Below are positions 34,100 to 41,996 of a stretch of DNA of 64,000 nt, piece by piece. Position numbers and translations under genes: made by a program. The DNA comes from an uncultured Alistipes sp. Its GTDB lineage: Bacteria > Bacteroidota > Bacteroidia > Bacteroidales > UBA932. How positions within the stretch are numbered: position 1 is the stretch's first letter; every line of letters begins with the position of its first letter. Where the stretch lies: positions 1 to 64,000 of the forward strand of contig UQUN01000013.1 of the NCBI GenBank assembly GCA_900544175.1, written 5' to 3'. The notes beneath the pieces were generated by a model. That model was not told the DNA's origin and made no database searches. It worked only from the letters and a program-made list of their open reading frames with translations.

Positions 34100-35062
34100 A
34101 TGAACGAAAACAGAAGATCTCCTTTGATGGCTGTCCTGATGGCAATTGCTGTTGTTGGAATGGTCATATCATGTTTCCTTATGCCTGTTGAGGATAGTGG
34201 GGTGTTGGTAAGTGGCTTGCCCTGGCTGTCACATGTCCTCGCCCTGCTGTGTCTGGTGCTTGTTGCTTTCTCGCTGGGATATGTCAATACGAACAGTTAT
34301 CTGTTCACATCTGACAGCAGTATGCTGTATCTGCCGTATCTGCTTTCTGTACTGGTGCTTCCTGGAGCGGTATCGCTGACGGTATACCATATGTCGGCTC
34401 TTCTCGTGTTATGGGGCATGTTCTATGCGGTGCGTTATCTCAATGCGGAGACACTTCGTTTCGACTTGCTGTTCATCTCTGTCCTCACGTCCGGTGTGGC
34501 AGCCATGATGGTACCCCAGCTCCTGTATGTGGAGATATTCCTGTTCCTGTACTGTCTGGTGTCGAGAGGACAGGATCTGTCTCGTTTCCTGCTTTCAGGT
34601 CTTGCCGCCGCTGCTCTTCCATGGATATATATTCTGTCGTGGATGTATTTTTTCCCGGACTCTTTGGGTCTTGACTATCTGGCGGATTTCCGGCGCTCAC
34701 TTGGATTTTCTCTGCCGTCTTTGAGCAGCATGGCATTGTCTGATGCGGTATTGTCATGTTTTGCTCTGCTCCTGGTGATACGTGCCCTGTTGTTCGTGTC
34801 GGTGAAGAACCGTGAAAGAAACAAGGCCCAGAAAAACGCATTCGGTCTTTCTGTGGCCTTGTCGGTCATATCGGTCCTGACAGTGATTTTCTGCAGGACA
34901 GGAGCCTCTCCGTTGATTGTCATGGTAGCAGGTGTTCCTGTGTCCCTGTCGGTATTCGACTTTTTCACCAACGGAAGAGGAAAGGAGCCGGCCATATGGG
35001 CAGCTTTACTCCTTGTCCTCACGGTCTCCTTAAGGGTGCTGGATCTTTTGCCGGTGTTTTAG
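34100..35062 (+). CDS. Multi-pass membrane protein, possibly DUF6427-like
   Basis: Hydrophobic protein of 320 residues with about nine predicted helices (first at about 8-28, then 38-60, 72-92, 95-113, 120-150 and so on). No enzyme or transporter motif is seen. Length and pattern recall DUF6427 membrane proteins of Bacteroidota, but this is a weak resemblance. It follows purD by 6 bases and converges on the aminotransferase gene with a four-base overlap of the two ends. Confidence 0.7.
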   Translation: MNENRRSPLMAVLMAIAVVGMVISCFLMPVEDSGVLVSGLPWLSHVLALLCLVLVAFSLGYVNTNSYLFTSDSSMLYLPYLLSVLVLPGAVSLTVYHMSALLVLWGMFYAVRYLNAETLRFDLLFISVLTSGVAAMMVPQLLYVEIFLFLYCLVSRGQDLSRFLLSGLAAAALPWIYILSWMYFFPDSLGLDYLADFRRSLGFSLPSLSSMALSDAVLSCFALLLVIRALLFVSVKNRERNKAQKNAFGLSVALSVISVLTVIFCRTGASPLIVMVAGVPVSLSVFDFFTNGRGKEPAIWAALLLVLTVSLRVLDLLPVF

Positions 35063-36258
35063 ATAGTCCTGCCTGGATATACCTTCAGAGCCTCCTTGAG
35101 GCATATCAGGGCTTCCTTAAGGTCTTCAGTCTTGAGCACGTATGCTATACGGACTTCATCCTTGCCTTTGCCTGGGGTCGCATAGAATCCGGCCATAGGC
35201 GCAACCATGACAGTCTTGCCATTGTATGAAAAGTCTTCAAGCAGCCACTGTGCGAATCTGTCGCAGTCATCGATGGGAAGACGCACTGCAGCGTAGAAAG
35301 CTCCCATCGGGGTAGGGCATACTACACCTGGAATAGTTCTGAGTGTTTCTACAAGGAAGTCTCTTCTCTTGATGTATTCGTTCTTTACAGCCTTGAAATA
35401 CGATTCGGGAGCCTTGAGGGCGGCTTCGGCTGCAATCTGTCCGTATGCGGGAGAGCACAGGCGTGCCTGGGAGTAGCGCAGCACCGCGTTCATGACATCC
35501 TTGTTCTTGGACACTATTGCCCCGATACGTACTCCGCAGAGAGAATACCGTTTGGAAACGGAGTCACAGAGAATCACATTGTTCTCTATGCCCTTGATGT
35601 GCATGCATGAGTAATGTGGCTCCTCTGTATAGCAGAACTCGCGGTAAACTTCGTCGGAGTAGATGAACAGGTTGTGCTTGCGGGCGATGTCTCCGAGTTT
35701 TTCGATCTCATCCTTTGTATAGAGCACTCCGGTGGGATTGCATGGATTGCAGATTATGATGCCTTTTGTCCTGGGAGTGATGTGCTTTTCGAACTCCTCT
35801 ATGGAAGGTATTGCGAATCCGTTGTCCATGGATGTGGTGATGGGAACGAACTTGACATCGTTTACGATGGCGAATGAGTTGTAGTTGGTGTAGAACGGCT
35901 CCAGTACGATGACTTCGTCGTCCGGGTCGCAGGTGACAGTGAGTGCGATCTGAAGTGCCTCGCTTCCTCCGGTGGTCACATTGATGTCGGTGTAGTCCAC
36001 ATCGATGCCGATGTTACGGTAATATTCAGCCAGTCCTTTGCGGTAAGATTCGTTTCCGGCCGAATTGGGATATGCAACCAGTTTCAAGTTGTTGTCCTTT
36101 ACTGCCTTGAGAGCCACTTCGGGGGATTCGATGTCGGGCTGTCCGATGTTGAGATGATATACCTTTATGCCTTTTTTCTTGGCGGCATCAGCATAAGGAA
36201 CCAATTTCCTTATTGGAGAAGCAGGCAGTGCCTGAGCTTTTTTTGAAAGAGTCAACAT
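35059..36258 (-). CDS. PLP-dependent aminotransferase, class I/II (aspartate aminotransferase-like)
   Basis: Fold-type I aminotransferase (399 residues). Motifs are NIGQPDIESP near 38, the PLP-stacking region TTGGSEAL near 91, NPCNPTG near 170, YSDEVYREF near 199, and the Schiff-base lysine in CDSVSKRYSLCG (about 234). It is probably an aspartate or similar 2-oxoacid aminotransferase, but substrate cannot be fixed. It has its own promoter (36303-36310). Confidence 0.9.
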   Translation of the reverse strand: MLTLSKKAQALPASPIRKLVPYADAAKKKGIKVYHLNIGQPDIESPEVALKAVKDNNLKLVAYPNSAGNESYRKGLAEYYRNIGIDVDYTDINVTTGGSEALQIALTVTCDPDDEVIVLEPFYTNYNSFAIVNDVKFVPITTSMDNGFAIPSIEEFEKHITPRTKGIIICNPCNPTGVLYTKDEIEKLGDIARKHNLFIYSDEVYREFCYTEEPHYSCMHIKGIENNVILCDSVSKRYSLCGVRIGAIVSKNKDVMNAVLRYSQARLCSPAYGQIAAEAALKAPESYFKAVKNEYIKRRDFLVETLRTIPGVVCPTPMGAFYAAVRLPIDDCDRFAQWLLEDFSYNGKTVMVAPMAGFYATPGKGKDEVRIAYVLKTEDLKEALICLKEALKVYPGRTI

Positions 36259-36302
36259 ATGGTTTTGACAAAAATATTGTTAAAAATTGTTTTACAAAGC
36301 AA

Positions 36303-36310
36303 CAAAGTTA
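36303..36310 (-). promoter_or_regulatory. -7 promoter element (TAACTTTG), aminotransferase
   Basis: TAACTTTG on the minus strand, 44 bases before the start codon, with a T-rich -33 region. Divergent from the purM promoter. Confidence 0.5.
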
Positions 36311-36332
36311 TCAACTTTTCGGTAAAAACATC

Positions 36333-36340
36333 TAAATTTG
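36333..36340 (+). promoter_or_regulatory. -7 promoter element (TAAATTTG), purM
   Basis: TAAATTTG, 42 bases before the purM start codon. No clear -33 element. Confidence 0.5.
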
Positions 36341-36382
36341 TAGCTTGTAAACGAAATATTGTAAATCCTGCTGAATGATATT

Positions 36383-37564
36383 ATGAGCAACACTGAGAGC
36401 AGATACATGCAAAGAGGAGTCTCCTCGTCCAAAGAAGATGTGCACAATGCTATCAAGAACATAGACAAAGGTCTTTATCCCAAGGCTTTCTGCAAGATTA
36501 TCCCTGATATTTTCACCGGTGATCCGGATTACTGTCTTGTGATGCATGCCGACGGTGCCGGAACGAAGTCTTCACTCGCTTATATTTATTGGAAGGAGAC
36601 TGGAGACATGAGTGTGTGGAAGGGTATCGCACGTGACGCCATAGTCATGAATACGGATGATCTTCTGTGCGTGGGAGTGACTGACGGAATGCTGGTATCC
36701 TCAACTATAGGACGCAACAAGACGCTGATTCCCGGGAGTGTTGTGTCGGAGATTATTTCCGGAACGGAGGAGTTTATCCGCTCAATGGACCGCTACGGGA
36801 TGAACATGACCCTTACAGGAGGCGAGACAGCGGATGTCGGGGATCTTGTCAGGACTGTTATTGTGGACAGCACCGTGTGCGCGAGAGTACGCAGGTCTGA
36901 GATTATAGAAAATTCGGCCATAGCTCCCGGAGACGTGATTGTGGGTCTGGCATCTTTCGGGCAGGCGGAATACGAGGATGAGTACAACGGAGGTACGGGC
37001 AGCAACGGACTCACTTCGGCCCGTCACGATCTTTTCGCCCATTATCTGGCTGACAAGTATCCCGAGAGTTATGATCATGCCATGCCGGAGTTTCTGGTCT
37101 ATTCAGGAAGCAGGATGCTCACCGAGACCGAGCCTGAGACCGGTCTTACGTATGGCAGGCTGCTCCTTTCACCTACCAGGACATACGCGCCTGTGGTCAA
37201 GAAAATATTCGAGGGATACAAGAGCCGGATTCATGGTATGGTGCACTGCTCGGGTGGTGCACAGACAAAGGTCCTGCACTTTATAGACTCACTCCGGGTT
37301 GTAAAGGACAATATGTTTCCGGTGCCGCCTCTTTTCAAGGCCATACAGATAGAGTCAGGTACTGAATGGCAGGAAATGTACAAGGTCTTCAATATGGGGC
37401 ACCGTCTGGAGATATATACGGACAAGGAGGCTGCTGCGGCAATGATAGACATATCCCGTTCATTTGGTGTGGATGCCAGGATTGTCGGTCATGTCGAGGC
37501 GGCAGAGACGGCAGAGGTTGTCATATCCACGGAAAACGGTAAGTTTGTCTATAGGCGGGATTAG
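36383..37564 (+). CDS. purM: Phosphoribosylformylglycinamidine cyclo-ligase (AIR synthase), Bacteroidota type
   Basis: PurM-superfamily enzyme (393 residues, longer than the ~345 of proteobacterial PurM) that makes aminoimidazole ribotide. It has ADGAGTKSSLAY near 55, DAIVMNTDDLLCVG near 85, LTGGETADVGDL near 142, GDVIVGLASFGQ near 182 and GMVHCSGGAQTK near 285. The insert with EYNGGTGSNGLTSARHD is typical of this branch. AIR-synthase-related proteins of other function exist, but purD is nearby. A lipoprotein gene follows after 3 bases. Confidence 0.88.
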   Translation: MSNTESRYMQRGVSSSKEDVHNAIKNIDKGLYPKAFCKIIPDIFTGDPDYCLVMHADGAGTKSSLAYIYWKETGDMSVWKGIARDAIVMNTDDLLCVGVTDGMLVSSTIGRNKTLIPGSVVSEIISGTEEFIRSMDRYGMNMTLTGGETADVGDLVRTVIVDSTVCARVRRSEIIENSAIAPGDVIVGLASFGQAEYEDEYNGGTGSNGLTSARHDLFAHYLADKYPESYDHAMPEFLVYSGSRMLTETEPETGLTYGRLLLSPTRTYAPVVKKIFEGYKSRIHGMVHCSGGAQTKVLHFIDSLRVVKDNMFPVPPLFKAIQIESGTEWQEMYKVFNMGHRLEIYTDKEAAAAMIDISRSFGVDARIVGHVEAAETAEVVISTENGKFVYRRD

Positions 37565-37567
37565 CAT

Positions 37568-39043
37568 ATGGGGTTCTTGTCGCGGCTTTCAATATTGTTG
37601 CTGTTGTTGTCCGCCATATCGTCATGCAGGAACGCCGTGAGTGACGAAGGTCTTATTCCGATAGTGGAGAAGGCCCTGTCAGACAGTTCCTCGATATATT
37701 ACGGGGACTTCTCGATGTACCCGGACAATCTGGCTGACTTGCCTATAGGTATTTTCGACTGCAGTGTGAGCGGTTTTGAAGTTGTGGAGAGAATTCTGAC
37801 ACTGGATGAATTCGACAATATCACGGGCAGCCCGGAACCTGACGGTATCGTGGATTTCGGAGGAGAGAATGTCCAGTACCTCTCGGATAAGGCGAACGGG
37901 CCTTATGGCGGATATATACTTTCTGGCAATACCGCGTATCTACGGGAACAGGTGGTACGTGATGTGCTGTTCCTGACAGGACAGAAATACTACAATCTTG
38001 CAGTGGACGAATATATGTCAGGATTCAAGGAGCCGGTAAAGCTGGTTCTGGTGTCATCACCAGTAGCGGACCTGCACTGTATCGGAGATATCAATGCTCT
38101 TTTAGACAGGAGCGGTACGGGAGTCAAGGCAGTAGGGGTAATAGAGTCGGGTATCAGGAAGGCTCTTTCGAGGGCTGAGGCTGATGGAGATATCTGTATC
38201 GGTGTTATGTCCTCGCCTGACGGGGTGACTTCCCGGGAGTATGAGACGGCTATACGCCGCATGGCCAAGGAACAGGGGCTTTCCGGCAATATCCAGATAC
38301 TTAATCAGGAGGCGGTCGGTCTCGAGGCGGCCCTTAAAGGGGATACGGCATATATAGATCCGGAGGCCCGTGCTGCCCGAAAGTCCTACGCCGGACCTGT
38401 GACCGGTATAAGCTACAACAATATTGACATGTCCCTTATGGACAGTTATAATTTTGATACGGACAGCAATTCCGTGCTTTATGACAGCAGCGGGAAAGTG
38501 TCCGGCATGCAGCTCAATTCCGTAGAGAACTATGTAAGATTCCATATTGTGTCAATGATCGAGCGTCACCGCAGGAGCGGCAGCAGTATGCCTATATCAT
38601 CAATAATACTGGCGGACGGAAGTTTCGCTCAGATCGAGGACGTCTTTAGGGAGGTATTGCAGGAACTTTATGATTGCAGAAGGGGAGGTATATATCTTTA
38701 CAGATCCAGCATATCGCCTGATTTCGAGTTTATCGACCCTGCGAAGTGCGCTGCGGTGGAGGCTTACAGGATACTCAGGGCGGACGGAAATCTGGCTCTC
38801 AGAGGCGAGAAATCCAGACTCATGCCATTCCTGACTCTTCCGTCCGGGAATCTTCCTCAGGATGCGTTCAATCCGGACGGCAGTCTCCGTGATGAATATA
38901 AATATTCCCGGGAGTCAGGGACAGAGGACGTGACTACTAAACCTGTGCCGTTTGCCCCCAGGTATGTGTCCCCGTCCGTAATGAGCCATATCGAACGGAA
39001 CGATCCGGCTACATACTCATTGATAAGGAATTCCCTTTATTGA
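37568..39043 (+). CDS. Lipoprotein resembling glutamate racemase, both catalytic cysteines absent
   Basis: Protein of 491 residues with a lipoprotein signal (AISSC, lipidated C20), so it acts outside the cytoplasm. The body follows the glutamate racemase (MurI) order of motifs by eye: PIGIFDCSVSGFEVVERI (59-76) like IGVFDSGVGGLTVLREI, QYLSDKANGPYG (103-114) like YFGDTARVPYG, AVGVIESG (188-195) like VIGVIEPG, IGVMSSPDGVTSREY (211-225) like IGVIATEGTVKSGAY, and a late FIDPAKCAAVEAY (388-400). Where MurI has its two catalytic cysteines (ACNTA and GCTHYP), this protein has VSSPVAD (162-168) and ADGSFA (349-354). A long extra segment lies at about 260-340. It is probably not a racemase; a binding or regulatory role is a guess. 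Confidence 0.72.
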   Translation: MGFLSRLSILLLLLSAISSCRNAVSDEGLIPIVEKALSDSSSIYYGDFSMYPDNLADLPIGIFDCSVSGFEVVERILTLDEFDNITGSPEPDGIVDFGGENVQYLSDKANGPYGGYILSGNTAYLREQVVRDVLFLTGQKYYNLAVDEYMSGFKEPVKLVLVSSPVADLHCIGDINALLDRSGTGVKAVGVIESGIRKALSRAEADGDICIGVMSSPDGVTSREYETAIRRMAKEQGLSGNIQILNQEAVGLEAALKGDTAYIDPEARAARKSYAGPVTGISYNNIDMSLMDSYNFDTDSNSVLYDSSGKVSGMQLNSVENYVRFHIVSMIERHRRSGSSMPISSIILADGSFAQIEDVFREVLQELYDCRRGGIYLYRSSISPDFEFIDPAKCAAVEAYRILRADGNLALRGEKSRLMPFLTLPSGNLPQDAFNPDGSLRDEYKYSRESGTEDVTTKPVPFAPRYVSPSVMSHIERNDPATYSLIRNSLY

Positions 39044-39072
39044 TACGGAAACATGATTGACAACTTTAGACT

Positions 39073-39663
39073 ATGCAGTATCCGGCAAGTATTTCTACAG
39101 AAGAACTCTCTCAGTTAGAGACAATGGATTTCTCGGGTCCGATAATTGTAGTCTCTGACCTCAATGAGGATTTTGCGGAGGCCATGGACTATCTCAGGAA
39201 CCAGTCGGTGCTGGGTTTTGACACTGAAACCAAACCATGTTTTTCCTCCAATACGCCAAGACATCATGTGGCACTGCTGCAGCTGTCAGGTGCGGACAAG
39301 GCTTATATATTCCGCCTGAATATGATGGGGCTTCCTGCTCCGTTGGCGTCTGTTCTTTCAGATAACTCCATAATCAAAGTCGGCGCAGCGGTGAAGGATG
39401 ATCTCAGAGGCTTGTTGTATTACCGTAAGTTTACGCCCAGAAAGTTTGTGGACTTGCAGATTCTGGTTTCTGATTATGGTATAGAGAATAAAAGCGTGCG
39501 CAAGATGGCGGCTATCATACTTGGACGGAAAGTGTCCAAGGCGCAGCAGCTTTCCAACTGGGAGGCACAGCAGCTGTCCGGTGCGCAGCTGAAGTATGCG
39601 GCAATTGATGCGTGGGTATGCCGTGAGATGTATCTGACATTGAAAACCGGCAGGCAGCAATGA
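39073..39663 (+). CDS. 3'-5' exonuclease domain protein (RNase D-like, DEDDy)
   Basis: Single-domain exonuclease of 196 residues. Exo I is GFDTETKPCF (D49 and E51), Exo II lies in IKVGAAVKDDLRGL near 102, and Exo III is YAAIDAWVCREMY near 175, the tyrosine marking the DEDDy class. There is no HRDC domain, unlike full RNase D. The end overlaps the methyltransferase start by four bases. Natural substrate (RNA or DNA) unknown. Confidence 0.88.
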   Translation: MQYPASISTEELSQLETMDFSGPIIVVSDLNEDFAEAMDYLRNQSVLGFDTETKPCFSSNTPRHHVALLQLSGADKAYIFRLNMMGLPAPLASVLSDNSIIKVGAAVKDDLRGLLYYRKFTPRKFVDLQILVSDYGIENKSVRKMAAIILGRKVSKAQQLSNWEAQQLSGAQLKYAAIDAWVCREMYLTLKTGRQQ

Positions 39664-40871
39664 ACAGGGTAGTGCTTAAGAGAGGCAGAGAAGAGTCTTT
39701 GCGCAGATATCATCCGTGGATATTCTCCGGGGCAGTCGCTGCCATAGAGGGGGATCTGTATGAGGGAGAGGCGGTAGAGGTTGTTTCTTCAGAACGGAAG
39801 TTCCTGGCCATAGGACATTGGCAAAAGGGCTCCATAGCCGTAAGGGTCCTTTCTTTCAATGAGGATTTTCGTCCGGATTCGTCGGGGTTGATGCCGATGG
39901 AGTTCTGGAGGAGAAGACTGGCTGCAGCTCTCTCGATGCGGACGGCATGCGGTCTTCCGTCGCGGAATACAGACTGTTTCCGTCTGGTTCACGGAGAAGG
40001 GGACCAGTTACCGGGTCTGATAGTGGACGTGTACGGAGATGTGGCTGTGATGCAGGCGCATTCGGCAGGAATGTATCTTTCGGCCCAGCGGATTGCACAG
40101 GCACTTACGGATGTATCGGACAACCGGATTTCGGCTGTGTACAACAAGAGCTGCGCCACCGCTCCGCATAAGGCAGGTCTGTCTCTTGCTGACGGATATA
40201 TGACAGATGCTCCTTCAGAAGGACACGAGCGGACGGTGCTTGAAAACGGTCATCGTTTTTTCGTTGACTGGGAGTCAGGGCAGAAGACAGGTTTCTTTTT
40301 GGACCAGAGGGACAACAGGGAACTTGTAGGTATGTATTCTGGCGGGAGGAGAGTTCTCAACCTTTTCTGCTATACGGGAGGATTTTCCGTGTATGCGCTT
40401 GATAACGGAGCCTTATCCGTGGTTTCAGTCGATTCGTCATCTACGGCAGTCGGGATGTTGCGCCGTAATATCGAATTGAGTGCAGGAGGGGATGACGGCA
40501 GGCATACTGCAGTGTGCGCGGATGCCATTGATTACCTCGGAAAGTGTCCGGCCGGCCAGTTTGATCTTATAGTTGTTGACCCTCCGGCTTTTGCCAAGCA
40601 TAAGGATGCTCTGGACAACGCGTTAAGGGCTTATCGGCGTCTCAACGCCTCTGCTGTGTTAAAAATAGCACCAGGTGGTCTGCTGTTCACATACAGTTGT
40701 TCGCAGGCTGTAGACCGCAGGGCATTTGAACTGGCGGTATTTTCAGCAGCAGCCCAGACGGGGCGTAGTGTGCGGATATTGCGCAGGCTCACTCAGCCGG
40801 CAGATCATCCGGTCAGTATATATCATCCGGAGGGGGACTACCTCAAAGGACTGCTTCTGTATGTGGATTAA
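39660..40871 (+). CDS. Class I SAM-dependent rRNA methyltransferase, RlmI family
   Basis: Protein of 403 residues with an N-terminal PUA domain (about 1-75) and a C-terminal Rossmann methyltransferase. It has the RlmI pattern: HPWIFSGAV, a family block KTGFFLDQRDNRE near 210, the SAM site VLNLFCYTGGFSVYAL near 231, and the catalytic region DLIVVDPPAFAKHKDAL near 300 followed by FTYSCSQ near 341 with the methyl-accepting cysteine. Likely makes 5-methylcytosine in 23S rRNA. Confidence 0.9.
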   Translation: MNRVVLKRGREESLRRYHPWIFSGAVAAIEGDLYEGEAVEVVSSERKFLAIGHWQKGSIAVRVLSFNEDFRPDSSGLMPMEFWRRRLAAALSMRTACGLPSRNTDCFRLVHGEGDQLPGLIVDVYGDVAVMQAHSAGMYLSAQRIAQALTDVSDNRISAVYNKSCATAPHKAGLSLADGYMTDAPSEGHERTVLENGHRFFVDWESGQKTGFFLDQRDNRELVGMYSGGRRVLNLFCYTGGFSVYALDNGALSVVSVDSSSTAVGMLRRNIELSAGGDDGRHTAVCADAIDYLGKCPAGQFDLIVVDPPAFAKHKDALDNALRAYRRLNASAVLKIAPGGLLFTYSCSQAVDRRAFELAVFSAAAQTGRSVRILRRLTQPADHPVSIYHPEGDYLKGLLLYVD

Positions 40872-40886
40872 TAGGGCTTTGCAGAT

Positions 40887-41429
40887 ATGCATGAGATAAG
40901 ACTCAGTGAAAAGGACAAGGAAAGACGTTACAGGGAACTGTTGCCTCAGATATACGGTATTGTGGGCGGAGAGCCGGATGTGACGGCCAATCTGGCCAAT
41001 ATTGCAGCAGTATTGAAAGAGGCTTTCGCTTTCTTCTGGGTCGGTTTCTATCTTGTGAAGCCGGCAGCCGGTGACGTCATGGATGAGGAACTTGTTCTCG
41101 GTCCGTTTCAAGGACCGGTGGCCTGTACACGCATATCGTATGGCAAAGGAGTCTGCGGTACGGTCTGGAAGGAGGGCAGGAGTATTGTGGTAGAGGACGT
41201 GGAACGTTTCCCCGGACATATTGCGTGCAGTGCTTTGTCCCGGTCCGAGATAGTAATTCCGTTGCTAAGTCACGATTCATGCTGCGAGGCTGACATGCCG
41301 TCCGGGTCTGTCATTGGTGTGTTGGATATTGACAGCGACGTACCGGGGGCGTTCGATGAAGTGGATCTCAAGTATCTGGAGGAACTTTGCGGGAATATAT
41401 GCAGGATAATTTGGGATTGTAAGAAATAG
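40887..41429 (+). CDS. msrC: Free methionine-(R)-sulfoxide reductase, GAF domain
   Basis: GAF-domain enzyme (180 residues) that reduces free methionine-(R)-sulfoxide. The three cysteines of the E. coli enzyme have counterparts in GPVACTRISYG, GKGVCGTVW and PGHIACSALSRSE (about residues 75, 90 and 110), so it should be active. It is the last protein gene before tRNA-Cys in the plus-strand run from 36383. Confidence 0.88.
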   Translation: MHEIRLSEKDKERRYRELLPQIYGIVGGEPDVTANLANIAAVLKEAFAFFWVGFYLVKPAAGDVMDEELVLGPFQGPVACTRISYGKGVCGTVWKEGRSIVVEDVERFPGHIACSALSRSEIVIPLLSHDSCCEADMPSGSVIGVLDIDSDVPGAFDEVDLKYLEELCGNICRIIWDCKK

Positions 41430-41433
41430 TTGC

Positions 41434-41441
41434 TATATTTG
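41434..41441 (+). promoter_or_regulatory. -7 promoter element (TATATTTG) of tRNA-Cys
   Basis: TATATTTG, 19 bases before the tRNA and just after the fRMsr stop codon. Confidence 0.6.
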
Positions 41442-41459
41442 CAGCCCTAAATCAGTTAC

Positions 41460-41530
41460 GGTACCATGGCCGAGTGGTTAGGCAACGGTCTGCAAAACCG
41501 TGTACAGCAGTTCGATTCTGCTTGGTACCT
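41460..41530 (+). tRNA. tRNA-Cys (anticodon GCA)
   Basis: 71-base cloverleaf: acceptor GGTACCA with TGGTACC and discriminator T73, D-arm with GAGTGGTTAGGC, anticodon loop CTGCAAA (anticodon GCA), and T-arm with TTCGATT. CCA is not encoded. A terminator follows immediately. Confidence 0.95.
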
Positions 41531-41533
41531 CAC

Positions 41534-41560
41534 AAGGACGGCAATGTGTCGTCCTTTTTT
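41534..41560 (+). terminator. Rho-independent terminator after tRNA-Cys
   Basis: AAGGACG ... CGTCCTT stem with a loop of about nine bases, followed by a T run; starts 4 bases after the tRNA. Confidence 0.85.
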
Positions 41561-41589
41561 ATGTATGTCCCTGAGATGCGGCAAACCAT

Positions 41590-41912
41590 AGTGCGCTTAC
41601 AGAAATACCTGATAATCAGATGCTCTGGGAAAATATATCTGCTGGACTTGTGAGGATATGGGGCTGGATGGCCGTTTGGTGGCGGAATATGCCGGGTCCG
41701 ACAAGTTATTAAAACGTATATCCTTGATAATAAGCGGGATGATTTTTGGTGATATGCTGGACGTTGCAAAATGGCTGCACATGAGGCGCAAGTGCCCGGG
41801 ACGCGTTCTCCTCCTCACGACCGTCTGCCGCACCGGCACCGGATCGCGGGGAACGCTGCCGTTGTGGTGGTGGCCGGATGGAGAATCTGCCATGGAGCGG
41901 CTTGTCGAGGGG
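41590..41912 (+). repeat. Dispersed 0.33-kb repeat, copy B
   Basis: Same orientation as copy A (21239-21581) and about 85-90 percent identical by eye. It starts about 60 bases after tRNA-Cys. It lacks the ~18-base extra stretch of copy A. The conserved plus-strand frame beginning MGLDGRLV stays open longer here than in copy A. Confidence 0.8.
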
Positions 41913-41944
41913 GGAGAGTGCCGTCCAAACAACAACGAAACGCA

Positions 41945-41976
41945 AAAAGGCCGGCTGACTACTCAACCGGCCTTTA
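41945..41976 (-). terminator. Rho-independent terminator after gdhA
   Basis: AAAGGCCGG ... CCGGCCTTT stem in the 84 bases beyond the gdhA stop, with A and T runs on both sides; strong for the minus strand. Confidence 0.85.
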
Positions 41977-41996
41977 AAAATACCCGATGTTTCAGA

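Larger units (their letters stand above)
41561..41996. other. 436-base gap holding repeat copy B and the gdhA terminator
   Basis: Repeat copy B fills 41590-41912 and the gdhA terminator lies at 41945-41976. A plus-strand frame of up to 168 codons (41658-42164) runs out of the repeat into the gdhA gene on the other strand and has no supporting homologue except the repeat itself, so it is not called. The right change in strand composition falls near here. Confidence 0.65.

Noticed and set aside
21239..41912. Inversion by homologous recombination between the two repeat copies
   Set aside because: The copies are in the same orientation, which would give deletion, not inversion. The skew change stands as an observation without this mechanism.
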